64,000 nt of DNA. It comes from Chloroflexota bacterium. Lineage in GTDB: Bacteria; Chloroflexota; Anaerolineae; Anaerolineales; Villigracilaceae. The notes under the pieces are model-generated. The model worked only from the letters and a program-made list of their open reading frames with translations. It was not told where the DNA came from and searched no databases. Of the stretch, positions 48,961 to 56,779 are shown one piece after another. Position 1 is the first letter of the stretch. The number at the start of each line of letters is the position of its first letter. Made by a program: the position numbers and the translations under genes. The stretch lies in NCBI GenBank assembly GCA_016213105.1, contig JACRBN010000025.1:124001-188000 (forward strand), read 5' to 3'.

Positions 48961-49311
48961 ATGCCCGCCTTTTTCATCCTGCTCTTCCGCTTCTTCCGCA
49001 GCCTGTGGCACGGAATGAAGGACAAGGAATTCCGCGCCCTGTTCCAATGGGTGCTGGCCATCCTGCTGCTGGGTACCTGGTTCTATGCCAAGTACGAGCA
49101 TTGGCGCGCCCTGGACGCCTTCTATTTCACCATCACCACGCTGACCACGGTGGGCTACGGGGATTTCTCCCCCAAGACCGACGCGGGCAAGATATTCACG
49201 ATCTTCTACATCTTCGTCGGGCTGGGATTGATCTCCTCGTTCGTTATTTTGCTGGGTGAAAAAGCGAATCTGATCAAGCTGTCTGGCAACAAGGATAAGA
49301 AGGAAGAGTAA
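48961..49311 (+). CDS. Two-helix potassium channel
   Basis: 116 residues from the ATG at 48961 (CGAGG upstream). Two membrane helices frame a pore loop with the K+ selectivity filter TTLTTVGYGDFSPKT near residue 60. No voltage sensor or RCK domain is attached; the C-terminus is short and basic (KLSGNKDKKEE). It should form a tetrameric K+ channel in the cytoplasmic membrane. Gating is unknown. Confidence 0.93.
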   Translation: MPAFFILLFRFFRSLWHGMKDKEFRALFQWVLAILLLGTWFYAKYEHWRALDAFYFTITTLTTVGYGDFSPKTDAGKIFTIFYIFVGLGLISSFVILLGEKANLIKLSGNKDKKEE

Positions 49312-49370
49312 TTTTCCGCGCAAGTAAGGCAGTTCCATAGACTTGCTTTACCGAATAACAAGAGGTTCTC

Positions 49371-51095
49371 ATGCAAATACAACGGAAACAAATCGGTTAT
49401 CTCGTCGGCGGTGGACTCAAGGAAAACTTCCGCGTGCGGCTGACCGTCTCGCCGCAGGAAATCCAGGAGGGCGCGTTCGTCGTGCTCCAGAGCGGGGACT
49501 GGAACTATTACGGCATCGTGACCGACATCCAGCTCGGGGCCACCGATCCGCGCTTCGCGGATGAGCAGATGGAGGGCCGCTTCCCTGCGCACATCTCCAA
49601 AGCCCTGCACGGACAGACGCTGTACGCCAACCTCGAAGTGCTGCCCAACCTGATGCTCGAGATCGGCCCCGACGAAAGCACGCCCGAGTACAAGACCTGG
49701 CGCGGCATGATCGACGCGGGCCTGAAAGACGAGCCGCGCATCCTGCCGGTCAAGAACGTGCCGCCGCATCACGCCATTGTTTCGCTGGCGGACGAGGCCG
49801 ACATCGCGGAGATCTTCGGCGCGGCGGGCGAGAAGGGCAACTTCGTCATTGGCTACACCCGCGAGCAGAATCATCCCGTGTGCATCGACCTGGACAAGTT
49901 CGTCCAGCGCTCCTCGGGCGTATTCGGCGCGACGGGCACGGGCAAGTCCTTCCTCACGCGTCTGGTGCTGGCGGGACTGATGCACTACAACAAGGCCTCG
50001 GTGCTGGTGCTGGACATGCATAACGAGTATGGCTTCGACGACGTGGCCTCCGACACGAAGAATCCCGTGACGGGACTGAAGACCAAGTTCAAGTCGAAGG
50101 TGCGCGTGGTCGGCCTGGGATCAGGCTCCACCATCCGTGGGCAGACTCCCGACTTCAACCTGGAGATCGCCACCAGCGACATCTCCACCGCGGACATCGA
50201 GACCCTCAGCCGCGAGTTGAATCTGAAAGATACCACGCCCACCACGTTGAACGCGCTGTACATGTCGTTCCGCGAGCGCTGGTTTGCGGAGTTCAGGGGC
50301 ATGAACCGTGAAACCGTGACGATTGAGGATGAAAGAGGAAAGAGGAAAGAGGTGCCCGCCGAGGGCAGCGTGGCCAAATGGGCGGACGATAACGGCGTCA
50401 ACGTGATGGCGGCCGAGGCCCTGCACGACAAACTGCGCCGCCTGTTCGGCAAATCCTACATCGTCGAAAATCTCGCTGCGGACAGCGTGAAGAACATCAT
50501 CGACTCGCTCGAAAACGGACAGCACGTGATCCTGTCGTACGGCGAGCACGAAAGCGACCTGGATTATTTGCTGGTCTCGAACCTGCTGACGCGCAAGATC
50601 CGCAATGCCTGGGAACACAAGACCAACGAGTTCCGCACGCACGGCAGATCCGAGCCGCGTCCGCTGGTGATCGTGGTGGAGGAGGCGCATAAACTGCTCA
50701 ACCGCGAGATGGCTGCGCAGACGACCTTCGCCACCATCGCGCGCGAACTGCGCAAGTACTACGTCACCCTGCTGATCGTTGACCAGCGTCCGTCGCAGAT
50801 TTACGACGAGGTCATGTCACAGTTGGGCACGCGCATCTCGGGCTGGCTGGGCGACGAGGATGACATCCACGCCGTGCTCTCGGGCCTGGCGGGACGCGAC
50901 GCCCTGCGCGGCATGCTGGCGCGCTTGCAGCCCAAGGAGGAAGTGCTGCTGCTCGGCTGGGGTGTGCCCATGCCGTTACCCATCCGCTCGCGCCGCTATG
51001 ACGAGAAGTTCTGGAAGGAATTGCTGGGCGGCGGAACAAAACGCAGCCAGGAGCAGAATTTGAAGGAATTGGGATTTTATACCGCACTCGGGTGA
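49371..51095 (+). CDS. herA: HerA-type ATPase/DNA translocase
   Basis: 574 residues. A HAS-barrel covers ~1-165. The ATPase core has Walker A GATGTGKSFLTRLVLAG near residue 186 and Walker B VIVVEEAHKLL near residue 435, followed by arginine-finger-like residues in ATIARELRKYYVTLLIVDQR. It forms a hexameric pump that drives DNA end processing with NurA. The C-terminal FYTALG and the TGA stop are encoded by a 24-base dispersed repeat (51077-51100), so the original end has been replaced or extended. Confidence 0.92.
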   Translation: MQIQRKQIGYLVGGGLKENFRVRLTVSPQEIQEGAFVVLQSGDWNYYGIVTDIQLGATDPRFADEQMEGRFPAHISKALHGQTLYANLEVLPNLMLEIGPDESTPEYKTWRGMIDAGLKDEPRILPVKNVPPHHAIVSLADEADIAEIFGAAGEKGNFVIGYTREQNHPVCIDLDKFVQRSSGVFGATGTGKSFLTRLVLAGLMHYNKASVLVLDMHNEYGFDDVASDTKNPVTGLKTKFKSKVRVVGLGSGSTIRGQTPDFNLEIATSDISTADIETLSRELNLKDTTPTTLNALYMSFRERWFAEFRGMNRETVTIEDERGKRKEVPAEGSVAKWADDNGVNVMAAEALHDKLRRLFGKSYIVENLAADSVKNIIDSLENGQHVILSYGEHESDLDYLLVSNLLTRKIRNAWEHKTNEFRTHGRSEPRPLVIVVEEAHKLLNREMAAQTTFATIARELRKYYVTLLIVDQRPSQIYDEVMSQLGTRISGWLGDEDDIHAVLSGLAGRDALRGMLARLQPKEEVLLLGWGVPMPLPIRSRRYDEKFWKELLGGGTKRSQEQNLKELGFYTALG

Positions 51096-51100
51096 AAATT
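51077..51100. repeat. 24-base repeat overlapping the herA stop codon
   Basis: Exact inverse of 44292-44315. A 17-base part also occurs at 42986-43002. Confidence 0.85.
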
Positions 51101-51212
51101 ATGGCCGGTTTCAGACACATTGCTGCGAAGAAAAAACTCGGCGGCAACCGTGTTACCGGCAAAAATCGACCCTTCACAAGGCTGGCTGAATGGTTGTACT
51201 TGATGCAAAAAA

Positions 51213-51240
51213 AACGGCCTCCGAGGATTCGGAGGCCGTT
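51213..51240 (-). terminator. Terminator after serC
   Basis: 11-bp stem AACGGCCTCCG/CGGAGGCCGTT followed by TTTTTTTGC on the minus strand. Confidence 0.9.
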
Positions 51241-51247
51241 CCAATTC

Positions 51248-51290
51248 GCAGGAGATTGCTTCGGCCCATGTTCGGCCTCGCAATGACGAG
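51248..51290. repeat. Half of a REP-like element
   Basis: GGAGATTGCTTCGGCCCATG followed by GGCCTCGCAATGACG. Only the right half of the full element. Confidence 0.7.
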
Positions 51291-51296
51291 CGGAAA

Positions 51297-52382
51297 CTAT
51301 CCGTGCTTCTTCTGGAACTCAGCCATGAAGTCGACCAGCGCCTGCGCGCCTTCCACGGTCATGGCGTTGTAGATCGAGGCGCGCATGCCGCCGACGGAGC
51401 GATGGCCCTTGAGGCCGATCAGGCCCGCGCCCTTGGCTTCCTTGGCGAAGGCATCTTCGAGTTCCTCGCTCGGCAGGCGGAAGGGGATGTTCATGAGCGA
51501 GCGCGCATCGGCCAGGGCGTGGCCGCGATAGAAGCCGCCGCTGTTGTCGATGGCGCCGTAGACCAGGCCGGCCTTCTGGCGGTTAATCTTTTCGATACCC
51601 GCCAGGCCACCCATCTTCTTGACCCACTGGAAGACCAGTCCGACCATGTAGATCGACCAGCAGGGCGGGGTGTTATGCAGGGAACCGCTGGCAGCCAGGG
51701 TCTTGTAGTCGAGCATGACAGGCAGGTTCTCGGGGGTGCGCTCGATCATGTCGTCGCGCATGATGGCCACGACCACGCCCGAGGGGCCGGCGTTCTTCTG
51801 CGCGCCCGCATACAGCATGGCGTACTTGGAGACGTCGATGGGGTGGCTGACGAAGTCTGAGGAGCAGTCGCAGACCAGCGGGACGCCGGCGGGCGGGGTC
51901 GGCTCGGTGAAGAATTCCACGCCGTGGATGGTCTCGTTGGAGGTGAAGTGCAGGTAGGCAGCCTTCGGGTCGAGATCCAGGCTGGTGGGCAGGCCCTTGA
52001 AGCCTTCGGCCTCGGTGTTGGCGGCGGCGCGGGCGGCGCCCAGCTTCTTGGCTTCCTTGATGGCGGTCTTGCTCCAGGTGCCGGTCACGATGTAGTCGGC
52101 GGAGGCGCCCGCGGGGCGCAGGTTCATCGGCAGCATGGCGAATTGCAGCGACGCGCCGCCTTGCAGGAACAGAACCTTGTAGTTGGCGGGGATGCCGAGC
52201 AGTTCGCGCAGGTCGGCTTCGGCGGTATTGATGACGGCTTCGAATTCCTTGGAGCGGTGGCTGATCTCCATCACGGACATGCCCGTGCCTTTGAAGTCCA
52301 GCATTTCGGCCTGAGCCTTTTCGAGTACTTCGAGCGGAAGGGCGGCGGGGCCGGGGTTGAAGTTGAACACACGATGGGTCAT
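51297..52382 (-). CDS. serC: Phosphoserine aminotransferase
   Basis: 361 residues, the family length. NFNPGPAALPLEVLEKAQAE opens the protein, GASLQFAMLPMNL lies near residue 75 and the PLP lysine is in YAGAQKNAGPSG near residue 196. It converts 3-phosphohydroxypyruvate and glutamate to phosphoserine. It is transcribed divergently from serA with a shared promoter region (52453-52547). Confidence 0.96.
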   Translation of the reverse strand: MTHRVFNFNPGPAALPLEVLEKAQAEMLDFKGTGMSVMEISHRSKEFEAVINTAEADLRELLGIPANYKVLFLQGGASLQFAMLPMNLRPAGASADYIVTGTWSKTAIKEAKKLGAARAAANTEAEGFKGLPTSLDLDPKAAYLHFTSNETIHGVEFFTEPTPPAGVPLVCDCSSDFVSHPIDVSKYAMLYAGAQKNAGPSGVVVAIMRDDMIERTPENLPVMLDYKTLAASGSLHNTPPCWSIYMVGLVFQWVKKMGGLAGIEKINRQKAGLVYGAIDNSGGFYRGHALADARSLMNIPFRLPSEELEDAFAKEAKGAGLIGLKGHRSVGGMRASIYNAMTVEGAQALVDFMAEFQKKHG

Positions 52383-52452
52383 TGGGGTTTTACTCCTGTG
52401 GTGGTTGGGTAAAAATAGCCAGTTTTTGGCACAATACTCCGACTTTCAAGTC

Positions 52453-52482
52453 ATTATAGCCCTTTGTCAGACAAATTATCAA
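52453..52482 (-). promoter_or_regulatory. serC promoter
   Basis: TTGATA (52477-52482), 18 bases, TATAAT (52453-52458) on the minus strand. Confidence 0.7.
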
Positions 52483-52517
52483 GAACAATTGGCACGTTTT
52501 CAGCCTGATGTATGTCG

Positions 52518-52547
52518 TTGACAAAGGATTTCCCGATTTGTTAGAAT
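52518..52547 (+). promoter_or_regulatory. serA promoter
   Basis: TTGACA (52518-52523), 18 bases, TAGAAT (52542-52547). A leader of about 87 bases follows. Confidence 0.75.
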
Positions 52548-52573
52548 ACTCTCGTGACCTACTTTACGTCTCA

Positions 52574-52625
52574 AACAGGAACCAGCCGATTTGTCGGACA
52601 GGTTCCTGTTATTAATTTCCCCGAC
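52574..52625 (+). promoter_or_regulatory. Hairpin in the serA 5' leader, possible attenuator
   Basis: AACAGGAACC (52574-52583) pairs with GGTTCCTGTT (52601-52610), with an inner CCGA/TCGG. The GTCGG of the inner stem can instead pair with CCGAC at 52621-52625 next to the ribosome-binding site AAGGAG. A regulatory role is inferred only. Confidence 0.4.
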
Positions 52626-52640
52626 TAAGGAGAATTTCCC

Positions 52641-53540
52641 ATGAAAGTCCTGATTTGTGACAAGACCGAAAAAGAATACATCGAACAGATGCGCGCCGCG
52701 GGCCTGACCGTGGATGTGCGCGATGACATCACCCCCGAGGAACTCCCGAATGTGCTGCCCGCCTACGAGGGCATGGTCGTCCGCTCCCGCACCAAGGTGC
52801 GCCAGCCGTTGATCGATGTCTGCCCCAACCTGAAGGTCATTGTGCGCGGCGGCGTCGGCCTTGACACCATCGACCACGAGTATGCCAAGTCCAAGGGCAT
52901 CGCCGTGATGAACACCCCGCTCGCCAGTTCCGCTTCGGTGGCGGAACTCGCCATCGGCTACATGTTCGCCCTGGCCCGCTCCATGTACAAGGCGACCGCC
53001 TCCATGAAGGCCGAAAAATGGGACAAGAAGTCCTTCGAAGGCGATGAGATCGGCGGCAAGACCCTCGGCCTGATCGGCGTCGGCAACATCGGCAAGGAAA
53101 CCGCCAAGCGCGCCAATGCCCTCGGCATGACCGTCGTGGCCTACGATCCCTACGTCAAGGATGTCGACGGCATCCAGATGGTCACGCTCGATGAACTGCT
53201 GGCCCAGGCCGACTACATCAGCCTGCACCTGCCCAAGACCAAGGAATCCGCGGACATGATCGGCGCGGAACAGTTCGCCAAGATGAAGAACGGCGTGCGC
53301 ATCGTCAACTGCGCGCGCGGCGGCATCATCAACGAAGACGCGCTCTACGAAGCGCTGACCAGCGGCAAGGTCGCGGGCGCCGCCCTCGACGTCTTCGCTG
53401 CCGAACCGCCCACGGACTGGAAACTGCTCAAGCTCGACAACGTCATTGGCTCGCCGCACATCGGCGCCGCCACCAAGGAAGCCCAGGCCCGCGTCGGCGC
53501 GGAAGTGGCCGCCAAGCTGATCGCGTTCGCCCAGAAATAG
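52641..53540 (+). CDS. serA: D-3-phosphoglycerate dehydrogenase, short form
   Basis: 299 residues. NAD-binding motif GLIGVGNIGKETAKR near residue 148, with catalytic Arg in NCARGGIINEDALYE near residue 225, and Glu and His in the following region (GSPHIGAATKEAQ). It oxidises 3-phosphoglycerate, the first step of serine synthesis. It lacks the C-terminal ACT domain, so serine feedback through that route is not expected. AAGGAG precedes the ATG. A DUF1015 gene follows on the same strand. Confidence 0.93.
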   Translation: MKVLICDKTEKEYIEQMRAAGLTVDVRDDITPEELPNVLPAYEGMVVRSRTKVRQPLIDVCPNLKVIVRGGVGLDTIDHEYAKSKGIAVMNTPLASSASVAELAIGYMFALARSMYKATASMKAEKWDKKSFEGDEIGGKTLGLIGVGNIGKETAKRANALGMTVVAYDPYVKDVDGIQMVTLDELLAQADYISLHLPKTKESADMIGAEQFAKMKNGVRIVNCARGGIINEDALYEALTSGKVAGAALDVFAAEPPTDWKLLKLDNVIGSPHIGAATKEAQARVGAEVAAKLIAFAQK

Positions 53541-53549
53541 ACCCATCAC

Positions 53550-53577
53550 GTAGGGGCGACGCATGCGTCGCCCCTAC
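53550..53577. repeat. 28-bp perfect palindrome
   Basis: GTAGGGGCGACGCA followed directly by its exact inverse, in the serA-DUF1015 gap. A dispersed repeat type; it could also form a cruciform. Confidence 0.8.
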
Positions 53578-53596
53578 TGATTCTGCGAGGTAATCC

Positions 53597-54913
53597 ATGA
53601 AAATCATTAGTGATATTGGCATCCAAGTCCCCCAGGTCTACCTCCCCAAGCCAGGCACGGATCTCAAGAAGTGGGCCGTGATCGCCTGCGACCAGTTCAC
53701 CTCCGAGCCTGAGTATTGGGACAAGGTGGAAACCACTGTCGGCGACGCGCCCTCCACGCTCAACCTGACCTTCCCCGAGGTCTACCTCGAAAAGTCTGGC
53801 GGCGAGGAACGCATCCAGAACATCCAGGCCACGATGAAGAAGTACCTGGATGCGGGCGTCTTCGAAGCGCGCGATGGCTTCATCTACGTGGAGCGCAGCG
53901 TGGCAGGCAGAACCCGCAAGGGCATCGTGCTGGCCCTCGACCTGGAACGCTACGATTACACCAAGGGTTCCTCCAGCCTGATCCGCGCCACCGAGGGAAC
54001 CATCGTCGACCGCCTGCCCCCGCGCATGAAGATCCGCGAAGGCGCGGCGCTGGAGTTCCCGCACATCCTGGTGCTGATCGATGACCCGAACCGCACCGTG
54101 ATCGAGCCGCTGATGGCGGCCAAGTCCCAGCTCGAAAAAATCTACGACTTCGATCTGATGCTCGACAGCGGCCACCTGGCGGGCTATTCCGTGAGCGGCG
54201 ACTTCGAGAACCAGGTGGTCGAGGCCCTGCGCGGCCTGGCCAAACCCGAGACCTTTGCCGCCAAGTACGGCATTGGCGCGGACAAGCCCGTGCTGCTTTT
54301 CGCGATGGGCGACGGCAATCACTCGCTCGCCACGGCCAAGGCCATCTGGGAAAAGATCAAGTCGCAGGTCGGCATGGATCATCCCGCCCGCTATGCGCTG
54401 GTCGAGATCGAAAATGTCCACGACGAGGGGCTGGAGTTTGAGCCGATCCATCGTGTGCTGTTCGGTTTGAAGAAAGACCTGTACGCGGCGCTCGAGTCCG
54501 CCTTCGGCGCGAACTACTCGTACACCCCTGTCGCGAGCGCGGAGGAAATGGTCAAGGCGGTCGACAACTCCAATGGTCAGAAACAGGCAATCGGTCTGGT
54601 TGGGGATGGCAAAGAGTTTGGCGTGGTCGAGATCGCCAATCCCTCTTCCAACCTGCCGGTCGGCACCATCCAGGCCTTCCTCGATCCGTTCGTCAAAGAG
54701 GGCGGCGCGGAGAAGATCGACTACGTTCACGGCAAGGACGTGACCGTGCGCCTGGGCAGCCAGCCCGACAACGCGGGCATCTACCTGCCTGGCATGTTCA
54801 AGTCCGACCTGTTCAAGACGGTCATCCTCGACGGCGCCCTGCCGCGCAAGACCTTCTCGATGGGCGAGGCGCGCGAAAAACGCTTCTACATGGAAGCGCG
54901 CAAGATCGCCTGA
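53597..54913 (+). CDS. DUF1015 family protein, candidate serine-pathway enzyme
   Basis: 438 residues, full DUF1015 length. Conserved segments are QVYLPKPGTDLKKWAVIACD at the N-terminus, an RIQNIQATMKKYLDAGVF region, and MGDGNHSLATAKAIWE near residue 236. The GDGNH motif resembles the DGHHR motif of ParB-fold serine kinases (SerK, SbnI), which make phosphoserine from serine. Position next to serA and serC supports a link to serine metabolism, but kinase activity is inference. GAGG precedes the ATG and a terminator follows. Confidence 0.85.
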   Translation: MKIISDIGIQVPQVYLPKPGTDLKKWAVIACDQFTSEPEYWDKVETTVGDAPSTLNLTFPEVYLEKSGGEERIQNIQATMKKYLDAGVFEARDGFIYVERSVAGRTRKGIVLALDLERYDYTKGSSSLIRATEGTIVDRLPPRMKIREGAALEFPHILVLIDDPNRTVIEPLMAAKSQLEKIYDFDLMLDSGHLAGYSVSGDFENQVVEALRGLAKPETFAAKYGIGADKPVLLFAMGDGNHSLATAKAIWEKIKSQVGMDHPARYALVEIENVHDEGLEFEPIHRVLFGLKKDLYAALESAFGANYSYTPVASAEEMVKAVDNSNGQKQAIGLVGDGKEFGVVEIANPSSNLPVGTIQAFLDPFVKEGGAEKIDYVHGKDVTVRLGSQPDNAGIYLPGMFKSDLFKTVILDGALPRKTFSMGEAREKRFYMEARKIA

Positions 54914-54970
54914 TTGGAGTCAAAAGTCTCCTGACTTTTGATTTCCAACACCTGGAGACGTTGGACTCCA
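54914..54970. repeat. GGAGTCAAAAGTCTCC-type inverted repeat
   Basis: Related to 48889-48942, with AGTCTCCTGACTTTTGA and GGAGACGTTGGACTCC blocks. A further piece lies at about 55730-55757. Confidence 0.55.
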
Positions 54971-54980
54971 AATTCAAAGA

Positions 54981-55005
54981 AAGAGCCAGCTATTCGCTGG
55001 CTCTT
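54981..55005 (+). terminator. Bidirectional terminator between the convergent genes
   Basis: 10-bp stem AAGAGCCAGC/GCTGGCTCTT. On plus it is followed by ATTATTTTG, on minus by TCTTTG. The stop codon of the pseudouridine synthase lies inside it. Confidence 0.8.
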
Positions 55006-55643
55006 ATTATTTTGAGGGCATCCTTGAAATCATAAGGATAGGGCGCAGTGAAAGTCACCTGTTCATTGGTTTCAGGATGCGTAAAAGTTAAGGAATAAGC
55101 GTGCAGCGCAGGACGGGCGATCAGGTCCGTTTCGGGCGCGGAGTAGAGCACATCACCCAGCAGCGGATAGCCCAAGGCGTAGGCGTGGACGCGGATCTGG
55201 TGCGTGCGCCCCGTCATCGGCATGGCCTCCAACAGGACGTTGGCCTGGCCCCGTTTAAGCACCTTGAGTCTCGTCTCGGAGCGCAGCCCGTTGCGGTTGT
55301 CGACCATCGTGCGGTGCTTGTGACCGACGTTGGCGCGCAGGGGAAATTTGGTGGTCTTCTCGTCCCAGGGCGGAGTGCCGACCGTGATGGCGTGATAGAC
55401 CTTTTCGATGGTGTGCTTCTCGAATTGAATATTCAGCGAGCGGTGGGCCTCCGCGGTTTTGGCGAAGACCATCACGCCGCTGGTGAATTTGTCGAGACGG
55501 TGGACAACGAAAATTTTGCCAAGTTCTTCTTCGAGCAATTTGACAAGATACGGCGCGTCTGGTTGCCATCCATCGGGGAGCACGGGCAATCCCGCGGGTT
55601 TGTTGAGGATCATAATGTGGTCGTCGGAGTGAATGATTTGCAT
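54990..55643 (-). CDS. RluA-family 23S/tRNA pseudouridine synthase
   Basis: 217 residues, catalytic domain only (no S4 domain). The active-site motif HRLDKFTSGV near residue 47 has the catalytic Asp, followed by YHAITVGTPP and TGRTHQIRVHAYALGYPLLG near residue 144. It isomerises uridine to pseudouridine in RNA; the target site cannot be told. TAAAAT ends 6 bases before the ATG at 55643, so the mRNA is probably leaderless. Confidence 0.9.
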   Translation of the reverse strand: MQIIHSDDHIMILNKPAGLPVLPDGWQPDAPYLVKLLEEELGKIFVVHRLDKFTSGVMVFAKTAEAHRSLNIQFEKHTIEKVYHAITVGTPPWDEKTTKFPLRANVGHKHRTMVDNRNGLRSETRLKVLKRGQANVLLEAMPMTGRTHQIRVHAYALGYPLLGDVLYSAPETDLIARPALHAYSLTFTHPETNEQVTFTAPYPYDFKDALKIIRASE

Positions 55644-55649
55644 AAGGGT

Positions 55650-55655
55650 ATTTTA
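55650..55655 (-). promoter_or_regulatory. -10 box of a probable leaderless promoter (RluA-type gene)
   Basis: TAAAAT on the minus strand, 6 bases before the ATG at 55643. Confidence 0.55.
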
Positions 55656-55765
55656 CTTGGTAATGAGGTTGGGCGGGATACCCTACGGGCACGATGTGGC
55701 ATCCTGCCATACTTTGGCGTTGAATTCGCCCCCAACGTCGGGAGACGTTGGACTCCGATTTCCCC

Positions 55766-55796
55766 TTGACATTAACGTAACGTTAGGGTTTATATT
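55766..55796 (+). promoter_or_regulatory. MerR-type promoter with 19-bp spacer
   Basis: TTGACA (55766-55771) and TATATT (55791-55796) separated by 19 bases that contain TAACGTAACGTTA, the dyad expected for a MerR-family activator. The ATG at 55803 follows 6 bases later. Confidence 0.88.
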
Positions 55797-55802
55797 CGGG
55801 GC

Positions 55803-56546
55803 ATGTTCACTGTAAAGCAACTTTCCAAAATGGCAGGCGTCACCCCGCGCACTTTGCATCATTACGATGACATTGGTCTGCTCAAGCCGTCCCGCATTGG
55901 CGATAACGGTTATCGCTACTACGAGGAGGAGGCCGTGCTTCGGCTGCAACAGATCCTGTTCTATCGCGAACTGGATTTGCCGCTGGATGACATTAAAAAG
56001 ATTCTGGGACGCCAGGATTTTGATGTGATGGGCGCATTGCACAGCCACAAGGAAGCGTTGCAAAAACAGGCTGCGCGCATCGAGCGCCTGATCCAAACTG
56101 TGGACAATACCATCGTCTATTTGAAAGGAGAAACAAGAATGAGCGAAAAAGGACTTTTCGAAGGGTTTTCCGAGGAACAGCAGGAGAAGTATGCCCTCGA
56201 AGCTGAACAGATGTACGACCCCGAGACCGTGCGCGAATCCAACCGCAAGTGGAAGGGCTACTCCGCCGCCAAGAAGGAAGCCATCCTGGCCGAAGGCAAG
56301 GCTGTTTACCAGGACATGATCGCGGTCATGCCCAGGGGCGCGGCCTCCCCCGCGGCCCAGGCCATCGTCGAACGCTGGCGCAAGCACATGGACTACTTCT
56401 GGACGCCGAACCTCGACCAGTTGCAAGGCATCGCGAACGGCTATGTGGAAGATCCTCGCTTCAAGGCCAACTTCGACAAGATGCACCCGCAGCTGGCGGA
56501 GTTCATGCGCGATGCGGTCAAGATATATGTGAAGGGGAAGAAGTAA
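55803..56546 (+). CDS. MerR-family regulator with TipAS-type drug-binding domain
   Basis: 247 residues. The N-terminal MerR winged helix covers ~1-70 (MFTVKQLSKMAGVTPRTLHH, then LKPSRIGDNGYRYYEEE), a dimer coiled coil ~75-108, and a TipAS domain ~120-245 (EGFSEEQQEKYALEAEQMYD). TipA-type proteins bind thiopeptide-like or other amphipathic compounds and activate their own promoter. The promoter just upstream has the 19-base spacer such regulators remodel, so autoregulation is likely. Target genes other than itself are not evident. Confidence 0.93.
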   Translation: MFTVKQLSKMAGVTPRTLHHYDDIGLLKPSRIGDNGYRYYEEEAVLRLQQILFYRELDLPLDDIKKILGRQDFDVMGALHSHKEALQKQAARIERLIQTVDNTIVYLKGETRMSEKGLFEGFSEEQQEKYALEAEQMYDPETVRESNRKWKGYSAAKKEAILAEGKAVYQDMIAVMPRGAASPAAQAIVERWRKHMDYFWTPNLDQLQGIANGYVEDPRFKANFDKMHPQLAEFMRDAVKIYVKGKK

Positions 56547-56565
56547 AAAGAAAGAGGAAAGAAGA

Positions 56566-56592
56566 AAGAGCCAGAGATTGCCTCTGGCTCTT
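56566..56592 (+). terminator. Terminator after the tipA-like gene
   Basis: 11-bp stem AAGAGCCAGAG/CTCTGGCTCTT followed by GTTTTTG. Confidence 0.85.
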
Positions 56593-56611
56593 GTTTTTGT
56601 AGGGCAATTGC

Positions 56612-56775
56612 TTGAGCGCTTCGACTTCCATTTCGCTCAGCGCGAAACTCCGTCCTGAGCGGAGGACTGAGCGTTCTTTGCGAAGTCCGCAGTCGAAGGA
56701 CAGGTTAATGAAAAAATTTGGGCTTTCGCTTGCACCTGGATGCTTCGACTTCCACTTCGCTCAGCGCGAAGCCGA
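56612..56775. repeat. CTTCGACTTCCATTTCGCTCAG-type repeats
   Basis: Two direct copies of CGACTTCCA(T/C)TTCGCTCAGCG (at about 56620 and 56747) flank a CTGAGCGGAGGACTGAGCG copy. They fill the 56593-56779 gap. Confidence 0.6.
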
Positions 56776-56779
56776 TAGA

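Noticed and set aside
54914-54970. Inverted blocks after the DUF1015 gene as its terminator
   Set aside because: They lack a T-run and match a dispersed repeat family; the real terminator is at 54981-55005.
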